Translations under genes and position numbers: made by a program | Part shown: one piece after another, positions 27,467 to 36,595 of the stretch | Layout: every line of letters starts with the position of its first letter | Numbering within the stretch: the stretch's first letter is position 1 | Assembly: GCF_001043175.1 (NCBI RefSeq) | Contig: NZ_CP011494.1 | Coordinates: 248,001-312,000, forward strand | Direction: 5' to 3' | Length of the DNA stretch: 64,000 bases | Source of the DNA: Marinobacter psychrophilus | Lineage (GTDB): Bacteria > Pseudomonadota > Gammaproteobacteria > Pseudomonadales > Oleiphilaceae | Notes under the pieces: generated by a model | The model's input: the letters and a program-made list of their open reading frames with translations, nothing else | Told to the model about the DNA's origin: nothing | Databases searched by the model: none

Positions 27467-28423
27467 TCACTTCTCCAGCAATTTTTCAAGGTAGCCGGTA
27501 AGGCCTTTGCGTAATAACAGAACCATTAAGATGATGGAACCACCCATAAACAACATCCAGTTTTCGCTCATATGCTCGAAGAAATACTGCAGGCCTTCGT
27601 ATGTGATTGTGCCAAGAATGGCACCATAAATAGTTCCTATACCGCCCAGAATAGACATCACCAGAGCTGTGCCGGACATTTCCCACGTCATAAACTGAGG
27701 ATTGACATAGCCGTACTGCAGAGCAAACAGAAGCCCTGCGTAGGCCGCTAAGGTGCTGCCTATGACATAACTGATTAATTTAAAGCTGAAGATGTTGTAG
27801 CCCAGAGCTTCAGTTCGTGCCGGATTTAGCCTGCTTGCTTCGACAATACGACCAAAGCGTGAGCGCAAAACAATTTTGATGGTCAGTAGCGTGATCAACA
27901 CGCCGAGTAGTGCCAAATAATAGAAGTGTGTCGGATTGTCTAGGTTCAGAAAGCTAAGGCCAAAAATGCTGGTGTCAGGTTTTATGAAAATAAACAAGCC
28001 GTCACCACCACCAAAATGCAGGGAATCGAAGAAAAAGTAATAGGCCATTTGTGATATCGCGAGGGTAATCATGATGAAGTAAATGCCAGAGGTGCGCAGC
28101 ACTACGACTCCGACTACCAGCGCCACAAAAGCACTGACACACATGATATAGATGGCGTATATCCAAAAGTTAACCGCTTCATACTCCGGGGTGAGAATAA
28201 CGAAAAGGTACCCGCCTAGTCCGTAGAACAGTGCGTGGCCCAACGTAACCAAGCCCACTCGTCCCACCAGAAAATCCAGCGACATTACAAAGATGGCGAG
28301 GATCAGAACAGTTGTGGCCTTACCTACAAAGAAGGAGTTGGACTCCAGAAAAAGCGGGATACAGAGCGCGATTACAAAAAAAGTTGCCAGGAAAATACGT
28401 TCAGTGCGTTTTTCGAAAATCAT
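27467..28423 (-). CDS. livM: Branched-chain-type ABC importer permease LivM
   Basis: A 318-residue permease with 8-10 hydrophobic segments, including 'MSLDFLVGRVGLVTLGHALFYGLGGY' and the conserved cytoplasmic loop 'SRFGRIVEASRLNPARTEALGYN', where the ATPases dock. The C-terminus 'LLLRKGLTGYLEKLL' matches the family. It lies 13 bases after livH and is followed directly by livG. Confidence 0.92.
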   Translation of the reverse strand: MIFEKRTERIFLATFFVIALCIPLFLESNSFFVGKATTVLILAIFVMSLDFLVGRVGLVTLGHALFYGLGGYLFVILTPEYEAVNFWIYAIYIMCVSAFVALVVGVVVLRTSGIYFIMITLAISQMAYYFFFDSLHFGGGDGLFIFIKPDTSIFGLSFLNLDNPTHFYYLALLGVLITLLTIKIVLRSRFGRIVEASRLNPARTEALGYNIFSFKLISYVIGSTLAAYAGLLFALQYGYVNPQFMTWEMSGTALVMSILGGIGTIYGAILGTITYEGLQYFFEHMSENWMLFMGGSIILMVLLLRKGLTGYLEKLLEK

Positions 28424-28436
28424 GGTCGGCTCCCGC

Positions 28437-29300
28437 CTACTTGGAAAATAGGCCCTGGGGCTTAACCAGCAGCACCAGGATCATAAAGATGTAGATAATC
28501 ATGTTGGACATGCTCGGTATGAGCACTGCAGCGAAGGTGCTGATCACGCCGACCAGCAGCGCACCTACGAAAGCACCTTTAATAGAGCCCATGCCGCCAA
28601 TCACGACGACCACAAAGCAGGTAATCAGTACGCTTTCGCCCATGCCCGGCACAATTGACCTCATTGGAGCGGCGATAATTCCCGAAATGGCGGCGAGCAT
28701 AACGCCGATGGCGAACACGATGGTGTAAAGGTTTTTGATATTCACGCCGAGTGCTTCTACCATCTCGCGGTTTGATTCTCCTGCGCGTATCAGCATTCCT
28801 AGCCGCGTTTTGCTGACGACAAAATACAGAGCCGCCGCAATGCCGATGCAGATTAGAGCCGCAAAAATGCGATAGATGGGGTAGCTCGAGTTGTCGGTAA
28901 AGGGAATAGAACCGCTTAATGCATCCGGCACGCTAACGCCGTGAGGGTCGTTACCCCAGAGAATGCTTTGTAGGGCGTTGAATACAAAAATCATACCGAT
29001 CGTAAGCAGTACTTGATCCAAGTGATTTCGATTGTAAAGCCGCTGTATCAAGAGCCTTTCTATAAGAATTCCTAAGCCAAGAGCGATCACGGCGGAAAGA
29101 GCAGCTGCAGCGGTAAAACTGCCGGTGACAGCCGCGAAATACCATACAAGATAAGCACCCACCATATACATTGAACCATGAGCAAGATTGAGAATGCCCA
29201 TGACGCCGAAGATCAAGGTGAGACCAGAGGCAATCAGAAAAAGGAGAAGCCCGTACTGAACACCATTAACGAGTTGTACAAAAAACAGTTCGGCAGACAT
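28437..29300 (-). CDS. livH: Branched-chain-type ABC importer permease LivH
   Basis: A 287-residue permease with the LivH signature 'LVNGVQYGLLLFLIASGLTLIFGVMGILNLAHGS' close to the start and the docking loop 'KTRLGMLIRAGESNREMVEALG'. The end 'LLVKPQGLFSK' is typical. ATG 29300 is preferred to the upstream in-frame TTG 29312. A GC-rich hairpin in the gap to the binding-protein gene probably lowers expression relative to that gene. Confidence 0.9.
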   Translation of the reverse strand: MSAELFFVQLVNGVQYGLLLFLIASGLTLIFGVMGILNLAHGSMYMVGAYLVWYFAAVTGSFTAAAALSAVIALGLGILIERLLIQRLYNRNHLDQVLLTIGMIFVFNALQSILWGNDPHGVSVPDALSGSIPFTDNSSYPIYRIFAALICIGIAAALYFVVSKTRLGMLIRAGESNREMVEALGVNIKNLYTIVFAIGVMLAAISGIIAAPMRSIVPGMGESVLITCFVVVVIGGMGSIKGAFVGALLVGVISTFAAVLIPSMSNMIIYIFMILVLLVKPQGLFSK

Positions 29301-29361
29301 ATTGAAATCCAAAGATTATTCGGAGGCTACTTTGCGTGGGCTGGAAGTCAGTTTCGATAAC

Positions 29362-29383
29362 CTCCCCGGCGCAAGCCGGGGAG
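29362..29383 (-). terminator. GC-rich intergenic hairpin between binding protein and livH
   Basis: A 9-bp stem CTCCCCGGC / GCCGGGGAG with a GCAA tetraloop. It has no T-tract. Such hairpins after ABC binding-protein genes usually stabilise the upstream mRNA or partly attenuate read-through, giving more binding protein than permease. Confidence 0.7.
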
Positions 29384-29401
29384 CAATAACAAAGTCCGGG
29401 G

Positions 29402-30577
29402 TCAGAGTTTGCAGCCGCGCGCCGGGTCTTCCAGTGCTTCGGCGGCAATGCTTTGAACCACGTTTACGCCATCTTTCACTTCGCGCAGGTAAATGTTCTG
29501 AATCGGGTTGTGGGCTTTTGAGAACGTGAATGCGCCTCTGGGGCTATCGATGGTAAGGCCCTCCATGGTGCTGATGACGGCCTGTTTGTCAGAGATGTCA
29601 CCCTTCAAAAGATTGACGGTGTTGGTGATCGCTTGTCCCGCGTCGTAGCCTTGAACGGCATAGATGTCGGGGTAGTGCCCGTATTCCGTGTTGAAGGCCT
29701 CGCGAAACTCGTGGTTTTTGGGAATATCAAGTTGCTCGGCGTAGTGAAGACCCGTCATAACGCCTTCCGCTGCGTCGCCTTGGGCTGTCAAGGTTCCCTC
29801 GGTGAGGAAGCCGGAGCCCATCAGCGGGATTTTTCCGCGCAGCCCCATGGCATCAAAGTCCTTCACGAACTTGATGGCGCCACCACCGGCAAAGAAGGTG
29901 AATACTGCATCAGGATTCTGGTCTGCAATGTCGCTAACGTTAGGTTGGAAGTTCGTCGACGGGAAGGGCAATAAGACCTTTTTGACTATCTCACCACCAC
30001 CGGCGGTAAAGGACTCTTCAAACGCATCCAGGCTCTCTTGGCCCATGCCATAGTTCCAGCTAATGGCGTAAACTTTCTTGTAGCCTTTTTCTAGGGCGAT
30101 TTTGCCCATCGGGTAAGATGGCTGCCAAGAAGAAAAGGACGTGCGGAAAATATTTGGTGAGCACAGTGGGCCGGTTGCGGCTGCTGAGCCGGCGTTTGGG
30201 ATGATCATGATGGTGTCTTTGCCTCGCAGCATTTTGATCATGCCCATGGCCACGCCCGAGTGAACAGGGCCAATTACAAAATCCGCCTCATGTTGATTCA
30301 ACAAAGAAGACGCCAGTTCAGGCGCTCGCGACGGCTTGGCTTCGGTATCCAGTTCAACAAATTCTATAGGTGAACCGTGCAATTCTGAGGCTTTTTCCTT
30401 CAGTGCCAGTTTCAGACCGTCGCGGCCAGCTTCGCCGAGCTGTGCATAGATACCGCTAAAGGGGAGCATAAGGCCAATTTTTATCGGATCTCCAGCAGCA
30501 GCAAGGGCAGAGGTCGAAAGCCCTGCGCAAAGAGTTGTCGCCAGTATAGCGCGGGCTAGGGTTTTGGTTCTGTTCAT
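29402..30577 (-). CDS. Periplasmic binding protein of the branched-chain-type importer
   Basis: A 391-residue periplasmic binding protein (Peripla_BP_6/LivJ-like). It has a signal peptide ending 'STSALAAAG' and the mature start 'DPIKIGLMLPFSGIYAQLGEAGRDGLKLAL', followed by 'FVIGPVHSGVAMGMIKML' in lobe 1 and 'IYAVQGYDAGQAI' in lobe 2. It is first in the operon SBP-livH-livM-livG-livF-porin. Family members near aromatic pathways bind benzoate, hydroxybenzoates or phenylpropanoids; the ligand here is inference from the neighbouring pca/cat/ben genes. Confidence 0.88.
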   Translation of the reverse strand: MNRTKTLARAILATTLCAGLSTSALAAAGDPIKIGLMLPFSGIYAQLGEAGRDGLKLALKEKASELHGSPIEFVELDTEAKPSRAPELASSLLNQHEADFVIGPVHSGVAMGMIKMLRGKDTIMIIPNAGSAAATGPLCSPNIFRTSFSSWQPSYPMGKIALEKGYKKVYAISWNYGMGQESLDAFEESFTAGGGEIVKKVLLPFPSTNFQPNVSDIADQNPDAVFTFFAGGGAIKFVKDFDAMGLRGKIPLMGSGFLTEGTLTAQGDAAEGVMTGLHYAEQLDIPKNHEFREAFNTEYGHYPDIYAVQGYDAGQAITNTVNLLKGDISDKQAVISTMEGLTIDSPRGAFTFSKAHNPIQNIYLREVKDGVNVVQSIAAEALEDPARGCKL

Positions 30578-30612
30578 CTGTGCACCTCAGATTATTGTTG
30601 TGGGTATCATGA

Positions 30613-30891
30613 TTAGAGGCGTGAAAGCGATGTAGAAATATCCGTTTTCTGCACAGCGGTGTCCGGTGCTTGCAGGGCATCATTGGCACGTTGAATTTTG
30701 GGCAGTTGGCCAATAAAAAATGCGAAAAGCCGGAGAAGCTCTTCGCGCAATTGTAGATCTTTAGCTCTGAGACAGACCTTTAACAAGGATTGATCCGGTA
30801 TCAGGTCTGTAATCAGAACGGGTACTGTATTCCTTCTTCCATCACGCTTATCCATTGACTGGTGGTGAATTCCTCGATATTGGCACGGCAT
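30613..30891 (-). CDS. Small hypothetical protein after the MCP-like gene
   Basis: A 92-codon frame that begins two bases after the stop of the MCP-like gene on the same strand. The part 'VPVLITDLIPDQSLLKVCLRAKDLQLREELLRLFAFFIGQLPKI' has the helical, charged-hydrophobic pattern of a real protein, and the frame fills most of the 315-base gap. An internal ATG at 30855 would give 80 residues. No clear ribosome-binding site is visible for either, and I recognise no family. It could be a partner of the MCP-like protein or a chance frame. Confidence 0.4.
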   Translation of the reverse strand: MPCQYRGIHHQSMDKRDGRRNTVPVLITDLIPDQSLLKVCLRAKDLQLREELLRLFAFFIGQLPKIQRANDALQAPDTAVQKTDISTSLSRL

Positions 30892-30892
30892 G

Positions 30893-31822
30893 TTAGTCTA
30901 CTGCGCTGAGGTCCGTGTAAAGTTGACGGGTGAGGTTGCGCTGAACCTGCAACCGGTCAGTAATTCCCTGCACCACTCCCATGCGAGCCACCGCTCCGGC
31001 CTGAATATCCTTCATTGCCTGCAGCGCTTCGCCCGACTGGCTTAGGCACTGGTTGCACGACTCCCGGATTCTATCCATGCCGTTGCCAGCCTCGACCGAG
31101 GTTGTATTGAGGCTGTTAGCGATGGCGCGAATACTCTCGCTAGATTCGTTAGCGCGCACCGCCAGATTGCGCACTTCGTCGGCGACCACGGCAAAACCAC
31201 GACCGTGTTCCCCTGCGCGAGCGGCCTCAATGGAGGCATTCAAAGCCAACAGGTTGGTCTGTTTTGCAATGTCTTGAATGTTACCCACGATGCTTCCAAT
31301 CTCTCCGGACTGCTTGCCAAGCTGGGTGAAGACCTCATCAATGCGACTCATGAAGTTGACGAGTTCTCGGATAGAGGCCTCGGATTCGGAAATGCAGTTC
31401 GCGCTTTGGGCTACCTTGGTGCCAGACGCTTTCGCGAGTTTTCCGGCCTCGTCCATTTCCTCAAGTATGACCTCTACGTTGCTGCGCAGGTCATTCAGGT
31501 GGCTGACCAGCATGGGATCTGGTGATTCCAAAGTTGTGGGCGAAGCTTGTATCTCTGGCTCTTGTATAGGTTCGGGTATCGGTTCCGGGGCAGGCGCTTG
31601 TTCTCGGATGGTAACCGTCACTGGCTTCAGTTTGGCGCAGAGTGTCAGCGCGGTGGCGGCCAGACCGAGGGTCAGGGCTGCGAGAATGACCTGGATCGAA
31701 TCGTCAGCTATGACCAGCAGCGCAGCGGAGCTGGCAATTGCTAGAATAAGTACTCCGCAGACCAGAGACTTGGAAGGCCTGGGGTTAGAGATTTCCGGTT
31801 CGAGGACGACGGTATTGGTCAT
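30893..31822 (-). CDS. Short membrane-bound MCP-like signalling protein
   Basis: A 309-residue protein with two adjacent membrane helices ('[20 protein letters not shown]' and '[19 protein letters not shown]'), a Pro/Glu-rich linker ('[16 protein letters not shown]') and a methyl-accepting signalling tip containing the family hallmark '[34 protein letters not shown]'. There is no periplasmic sensor domain and the C-terminal helix of the signalling domain is short. It could sense the state of the membrane or the partner transporter, or act as a scaffold. ATG 31822 with GGAAAC upstream is chosen over the in-frame TTG 31843. It lies between the pca operon and the ABC importer on the same strand. 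Confidence 0.82.
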   Translation of the reverse strand: MTNTVVLEPEISNPRPSKSLVCGVLILAIASSAALLVIADDSIQVILAALTLGLAATALTLCAKLKPVTVTIREQAPAPEPIPEPIQEPEIQASPTTLESPDPMLVSHLNDLRSNVEVILEEMDEAGKLAKASGTKVAQSANCISESEASIRELVNFMSRIDEVFTQLGKQSGEIGSIVGNIQDIAKQTNLLALNASIEAARAGEHGRGFAVVADEVRNLAVRANESSESIRAIANSLNTTSVEAGNGMDRIRESCNQCLSQSGEALQAMKDIQAGAVARMGVVQGITDRLQVQRNLTRQLYTDLSAVD

Positions 31823-31987
31823 GATTTTGTTTCCGCTGGGCAAGAATTCGCATCGTGGAGGAATGCTAAAGCTTTTTGCACGAAAATCCTGTCCGCGGAG
31901 TGCAGAGATTTGTCCTTATTCTGAAAAGGGAGATTAAAAGGCGGAAGCCAGACCTCGGACGATGAGATCTGACTTCAGGGCTGGCGG

Positions 31988-32776
31988 TCAGGCCAAGTTT
32001 TCAAACAGAATTTGATTAAGCTTTTCCGGACATTCCACGGAGGGCACGTGACCAACCCGCGCCAGGATGACTGGCGCGGCGGCGCCGCTGAATTGGGCTA
32101 GAGCTTGCAGTGCCTCTGGCGGTGTCGCGACATCGTCGGTTCCGCCCACCAGTACCAAGGGGGCGCGATGGTTTTGCAATTTTTCTCTGAAATCACACTG
32201 GCCCAACATTTCGCATAGCAACGCATAGCTCCGTTTATCGCCGCGCCCCATAACTACGCGCCAGCCTTCTACCAAAGCTGGCTGCTGATCACAGGCGGCA
32301 GGGCCAAACCAGCGTGGCACGATGTCTACCGCCATAGTATTAAGGCCGAATTTCATAACACTCGCCGAGCGGCTGCTCCAGGCCTCAGGCGTGCCGATCA
32401 CGGCACCGGTGTTAGTTAGCGTGGTGGAGATCAACCGGTCTGAATGCTGGCTGACGAGCTGCTGGCCAATCACGCCGCCAATAGATGTGCCGATAAAGTG
32501 GAAGCTCTCAGCGCCAGCAACTGCGGTCAGCGCCAGTGCTTCCTGTGCCAGGTCTTCCGGGGTGATTTGGCTGGAATCTTCCGGCCAGGCACTGCTCGCA
32601 CCGTGTCCCGGCAGGTCCCAGGTCAGTACCCGGAATTTGCCTAGCAATGTTGACAGCATGTCGTCCCATACCCCCTGGGTCATACCCAGGGGGTGCGCCA
32701 TGAGCAGCATCGGTTTCGCGCTATCACCTAACAAACGATAACAGATCGTGCGGCCGTTGTGTTTGAGAAATGCCAT
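31988..32776 (-). CDS. pcaD: 3-oxoadipate enol-lactonase
   Basis: A 262-residue alpha/beta-hydrolase. The nucleophile is Ser98 in 'FIGTSIGGVIG', the oxyanion region is 'AHPLGMTQGVW', and the acid and His are in 'GGTDDVATPPEAL' and 'RVGHVPSVECPEKL', which match PcaD. It hydrolyses 3-oxoadipate enol-lactone, the product of CatC, to 3-oxoadipate. It is the last gene of the minus-strand group pcaI-J-F-D, 24 bases after pcaF. Confidence 0.9.
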   Translation of the reverse strand: MAFLKHNGRTICYRLLGDSAKPMLLMAHPLGMTQGVWDDMLSTLLGKFRVLTWDLPGHGASSAWPEDSSQITPEDLAQEALALTAVAGAESFHFIGTSIGGVIGQQLVSQHSDRLISTTLTNTGAVIGTPEAWSSRSASVMKFGLNTMAVDIVPRWFGPAACDQQPALVEGWRVVMGRGDKRSYALLCEMLGQCDFREKLQNHRAPLVLVGGTDDVATPPEALQALAQFSGAAAPVILARVGHVPSVECPEKLNQILFENLA

Positions 32777-32800
32777 GTGCTCTCCTTACTTTAGTCTGTT

Positions 32801-34003
32801 TTAGGCCCGTTCGATGAGTGTAGCAATACCCTGGCCGACACCTACACACATGGTGCAGATGGCGTAACGGCCATTGGTGCGTTGGAGCTGATGGGCCGCT
32901 GTCAGTAATAACCGGGCGCCGGACATGCCAAGAGGGTGTCCTAGGGCAATGGCCCCGCCGTTCGGGTTCACCCGTGGATCGTCATCGGCGACGCCCAGTT
33001 CACGCAGCACCGCGAGGCCTTGGGCGGCAAAGGCTTCGTTCAGTTCGATCACGTCGATGTCATTGATGCTGATGCCGTGCTTCGCCAGCAGTTTGCGAAC
33101 GGCGGGCACCGGGCCAATGCCCATCACGCATGGCTCCACGCCGGCCGTGGCCATGCCCAGGATGCGAGCCATTGGCTTCAGCCCATGGGCCTTAACTGCG
33201 CGCTCGCTAGCGACCAGCATAGCGGCGGCGCCGTCGTTCACACCGGAGGCATTGCCAGCGGTGACGCTGCCACCTTCACGAAACGGTGTAGGCAGGGCGG
33301 CCAGTTTTTTCAGGGTGGTGCTGCGAAGGTGCTCGTCGGTGTCGAACACCAGCGCTTCTTGCTTGCCACGCGGAATGCTAATGGCAACGATTTCTTCGGC
33401 GAAGATACCTCGTTCTTGTGCAGTAGCCGCTTTTTGCTGCGAGCGCAGAGCGAATAAATCTTGTTCTTCGCGTGTCACATTGAACTGCTCTGCCACATTT
33501 TCGGCTGTTTCGGGCATTGCGTCGGTGCCGTACTGGTTCTGCATCAGCGGGTTAACAAAGCGCCAGCCAATGGTTGTATCTTCAATGCGTTGGTTCCGCG
33601 AAAACGCAGAGTCGGCTTTGCCCATTACGTAGGGCGCGCGCGACATAGACTCCACTCCGCCCGCCAGCACAAGTTCCATTTCATCGGCGCGGATAGCGCG
33701 AAAAGCGGTGCCTACGGCATCCATACCCGAGCCGCAGAGCCGATTCATTGTAGTGCCGGGAACAGATGTGGGTAAGCCAGCGAGCAAGGCGGACATTCTT
33801 GCCACATTGCGGTTGTCTTCACCGGCTTGGTTGGCACACCCCATGATCACTTCGTCGATGGCAGCTGGGTCCAGGTCAGGAGCCTGGTTGAGGATGGCCT
33901 TAAAAATATCAGCGGCCAGATTATCTGGCCGAACACTGGCAAGTGTTCCACCGAAGCGGCCGATGGCGGAGCGGCGCGGATGGCACAGGAATACGTCAGT
34001 CAT
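32801..34003 (-). CDS. pcaF: 3-oxoadipyl-CoA thiolase
   Basis: A 400-residue thiolase that splits 3-oxoadipyl-CoA into succinyl-CoA and acetyl-CoA. The acyl-accepting cysteine is Cys90 in 'MNRLCGSGMDAV'; the second pair is His in 'NGGAIALGHPLGMSGARL' and Cys in 'ICTMCVGVGQG'. The stretch 'PYVMGKADSAFSRNQRIEDTTIGWRFVNP' is characteristic of PcaF rather than of fatty-acid thiolases. It is the last step of the beta-ketoadipate pathway. Confidence 0.95.
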   Translation of the reverse strand: MTDVFLCHPRRSAIGRFGGTLASVRPDNLAADIFKAILNQAPDLDPAAIDEVIMGCANQAGEDNRNVARMSALLAGLPTSVPGTTMNRLCGSGMDAVGTAFRAIRADEMELVLAGGVESMSRAPYVMGKADSAFSRNQRIEDTTIGWRFVNPLMQNQYGTDAMPETAENVAEQFNVTREEQDLFALRSQQKAATAQERGIFAEEIVAISIPRGKQEALVFDTDEHLRSTTLKKLAALPTPFREGGSVTAGNASGVNDGAAAMLVASERAVKAHGLKPMARILGMATAGVEPCVMGIGPVPAVRKLLAKHGISINDIDVIELNEAFAAQGLAVLRELGVADDDPRVNPNGGAIALGHPLGMSGARLLLTAAHQLQRTNGRYAICTMCVGVGQGIATLIERA

Positions 34004-34012
34004 GTTGTTTTC

Positions 34013-34789
34013 TCATTGCTGGCCGGCATGATGGGCATGGGTGCGAGCTTTGAGGTCACGTAAGACTTTTAGCTCTCTGGCTGTTGGTTCCGGTGTTGTT
34101 TTGACGTCGTCTGCGAAGCGGACGTTCCAGCCCGTAGCATCAATAACATCTTTTCGGGTAACTGATGGATGGAGGGAGGTAACCACCAGCTCTTTGGTTT
34201 CCGGGTCTGGTTTAAGAATGCACAGATCGGTAATGACAACGGTTGGGCCTTGGCCGATGTTAGGCACGTTATCCCGGGCTTTTCCGTCACGGCCAAAGCC
34301 AACGGTTGTTACGAAGTCGACGTCTTTGACAAACGTGCGTTTGGAGTGTTTTACCGTAACGAACACTTCTTGTGCATTTGTTGCAATTTCTGGTGCGCCG
34401 CCGCCGCCGGGCAATCGAACCTTGGGTTCGCGATAGTCGCCGATCAGGGTCGTGTTGAGGTTGGCATAGCGGTCGATTTGGGCGGTGCCCAGAAAGCCAA
34501 CGCTGATGTGTCCGCCCTGTAGCCAGTAGCGGAACATTTCAGGCACCGATACCGTTGTAAGCGCAGACTCACACAGCTCGCCGTCACCGATCGATAGGGG
34601 TAGCACATCGGGTTTGGTTTGTAACGTGCCGGATTCGTAGATTAAAGTAACATCCGGCGCGTGCGTCAGCCTTGCCAGGTTGGAGGCTTCACTGGGTACT
34701 CCGATGCCGACAAAACAGGTCATGCTGTTATTTAGAGCACGAGCGGCAGTGACGCTCATCATCTCCGAAGAGGTAAATTCAAGACTCAT
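34013..34789 (-). CDS. pcaJ: 3-oxoadipate CoA-transferase beta subunit
   Basis: A 258-residue subunit B of succinyl-CoA:3-oxoadipate CoA-transferase. The segments 'CFVGIGVPSEASNLARLTHAP' and 'LIYESGTLQTKPDVLPLSIGDGEL' are family marks; the catalytic glutamate of this family is in the 'YESG' motif. ATG 34789 shares one base with the pcaI stop and has GGAG seven bases upstream, so it is preferred to the GTG at 34792. It works as a complex with PcaI. Confidence 0.93.
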   Translation of the reverse strand: MSLEFTSSEMMSVTAARALNNSMTCFVGIGVPSEASNLARLTHAPDVTLIYESGTLQTKPDVLPLSIGDGELCESALTTVSVPEMFRYWLQGGHISVGFLGTAQIDRYANLNTTLIGDYREPKVRLPGGGGAPEIATNAQEVFVTVKHSKRTFVKDVDFVTTVGFGRDGKARDNVPNIGQGPTVVITDLCILKPDPETKELVVTSLHPSVTRKDVIDATGWNVRFADDVKTTPEPTARELKVLRDLKARTHAHHAGQQ

Positions 34790-35604
34790 CACGCAACTCC
34801 TTTTTCAAACACATTGTCGTTTAGCCAGGCAGTAAAGGTGTCACGATCACGTGCAATGGTGTCCCACTCCTTGTAGAAAGCGTTGTCGCGGTCATAATAT
34901 CCCAGCGCGTAGGAAGGGCTGGCGCCTCCCGGTGCCTCCACAATGGCTGTGATAGCCCACGATGGAATAACGCAGGCATTCACTCCGGCGCCTAGATCAT
35001 CCACAATTTCTTCAACGGTCACGATGCTGCGTTTGGCGGCTAAAACCACTTCCTTCTGGATACCGATAATTCCCTCGACCAACACGTTGCCCTTATGGTC
35101 GGCACGCTGGGCGTGAATCACCCCCACATCCGGACGAATGGCGGGCACGGCGGCCAGGCGCTCACCAGTGAACGGACATTCGATGAATTTGATCTGATCG
35201 TTCACCTTCGGTAAGTCACTGCCAATGTAGCCTCGCATAACGGCCAGCGGGAGTCCGGCGGCACCGGCTTCATAAGCGCAGGCCATGGCGGCATGACTGT
35301 GTTCCAGAATTTCCAGTTTGTTCGGCCAGCTCTTTTCTACCGCGTCTCGAAGACGGTGGAGCGAGCCAACACCGGGGTTGCCGCCCCAGGAAAAAATAAG
35401 TTTTTTGGCGCAGCCGGCGCCTATCATCTGGTCATAAACCAAATCTGGTGTCATACGAATTAGCGTAAGGTCACGTTTGCCTTGGCGGATGACCTCGTGG
35501 CCTGCTGCGAATGGGATCAGGTGTGTGAAACCCTCCAAACAGACCGTATCGCCGTTGCTTATGTGGCGACTCACGGCCTCCTGAAGGGAGAGAAATTCAG
35601 CCAT
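34789..35604 (-). CDS. pcaI: 3-oxoadipate CoA-transferase alpha subunit
   Basis: A 271-residue subunit A of the CoA-transferase, with the family stretches 'ISNGDTVCLEGFTHLIPFAAGHEVIRQ' and 'DLTLIRMTPDLVYDQMIGAGCAKKLIFSWGGNPGVGSLHRLRDAVE'. It activates 3-oxoadipate with CoA from succinyl-CoA. It is the first gene of the pcaIJFD operon and faces the PcaR-type regulator gene across a 194-base gap that holds a candidate operator. Confidence 0.93.
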   Translation of the reverse strand: MAEFLSLQEAVSRHISNGDTVCLEGFTHLIPFAAGHEVIRQGKRDLTLIRMTPDLVYDQMIGAGCAKKLIFSWGGNPGVGSLHRLRDAVEKSWPNKLEILEHSHAAMACAYEAGAAGLPLAVMRGYIGSDLPKVNDQIKFIECPFTGERLAAVPAIRPDVGVIHAQRADHKGNVLVEGIIGIQKEVVLAAKRSIVTVEEIVDDLGAGVNACVIPSWAITAIVEAPGGASPSYALGYYDRDNAFYKEWDTIARDRDTFTAWLNDNVFEKGVA

Positions 35605-35632
35605 GACACTATCTCCAATGTGGTTTCTATAA

Positions 35633-35666
35633 GTTCGTTATGCGAATATATGTTTTATATGTGAAC
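35633..35666. promoter_or_regulatory. Candidate PcaR operator in the pcaI-pcaR gap
   Basis: The inverted repeat TTCG-TTATG-CGAA (35634-35646) is preceded by G and followed by an AT-rich stretch ending in GTGAAC (35661-35666). Its form resembles the GTTCG...-type sites recognised by IclR-family regulators of beta-ketoadipate genes. The position, about 30 bases before pcaI and 130 before pcaR, fits joint control. No single base matches have been tested experimentally here. Confidence 0.5.
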
Positions 35667-35798
35667 ATGATTGCTTGAAGATTTTGCCGCCGTCAAGTAT
35701 AAATTTTCACCAGATGGAAAAGCGCACGGATGTTCGGCCACCGAACTAGCTGCTAAGATATGCGGCAAGTTTGTCTTTTGAGCTATGAGGTAGAAGAA

Positions 35799-36578
35799 AT
35801 GAACGATCAGGTTCTCAAGTCCGGTGACAGAGACTATGTTGGCGCGCTCGCCTCCGGGCTGGCGGTTTTACAGGCTTTCGATGCTGAGCGCTGCCGTATG
35901 ACCCTCAGCGAAGTGGCAACCCGAACCGGGATGGACCGAGCCAAGGCGCGACGTTTACTGCTGACTCTTCATGCTCTAGGGTTTGTAAAGCGAAACGGCA
36001 GGCAGTTTGAGCTGACGCCCCGGGTGCTGGAACTTGGCTACGCCTACCAGGCATCGAATCAGTATCGAGTTGTTATTCAGCAGCAACTTGAAGACATAAC
36101 CGAAGAGCTTGGCGAGTCCTCATCGCTGGCGGTGTTGGACGCTGACGATGTGGTCTATGTCGTTCGTTCGTCGGCACGGCACCGGTTGATGGCCATTACA
36201 CTTTCCGTCGGTACTCGCTTGCCGGCGGTCTACACCTCCATGGGGCGTGTACTGTTGGCACAATTGTCGGAAGCTGATGTGGGAGCTTTCTTCGAGCGCG
36301 TAAAACTAGAAGCGTTTACGGCATTCTCAATAACGAACCCTGCTGCTCTAAAACAGGAAATTGACAGAGTTCGCAAAAATGGTTATGCCATAGTAGATCA
36401 GGAGCTGGATTCAGGGCTCCGTTCCGTTGCGGTGCCGGTTTTTGCGAGAAGTGGCGAATTACTCGGGGCTATTAATATCAGTACCAACGCAGCTCGGGTA
36501 GATATGGCAAGGCTTGCGGATGTGTATCTTCCCCGGTTACAGGAAGCAGCCGCTGCTGTGAGCAAAATGGCGCACTGA
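35799..36578 (+). CDS. pcaR: IclR family regulator, PcaR/PcaU-like
   Basis: A 259-residue regulator of the PcaR/PcaU/PobR branch. The winged helix ('ASGLAVLQAFDAERCRMTLSEVATRTGMDRAKARRLLLTLHALGFV') is followed by the effector domain with 'LPAVYTSMGRVLLAQL' and 'GYAIVDQELDSGLRSVAVPV', which are typical of this group. PcaR usually activates pca genes in response to 3-oxoadipate. ATG 35799 has GAGG upstream; the in-frame ATG 35760 lacks one. It is divergent from pcaI and convergent with catR. Confidence 0.88.
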   Translation: MNDQVLKSGDRDYVGALASGLAVLQAFDAERCRMTLSEVATRTGMDRAKARRLLLTLHALGFVKRNGRQFELTPRVLELGYAYQASNQYRVVIQQQLEDITEELGESSSLAVLDADDVVYVVRSSARHRLMAITLSVGTRLPAVYTSMGRVLLAQLSEADVGAFFERVKLEAFTAFSITNPAALKQEIDRVRKNGYAIVDQELDSGLRSVAVPVFARSGELLGAINISTNAARVDMARLADVYLPRLQEAAAAVSKMAH

Positions 36579-36595
36579 AATGGCAGGCACTTTAA

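Noticed and set aside
35605..35798. Small regulatory RNA in the pcaI-pcaR gap
   Set aside because: The gap is AT-rich and contains dyads, but no promoter-plus-terminator arrangement; a normal divergent control region explains it.
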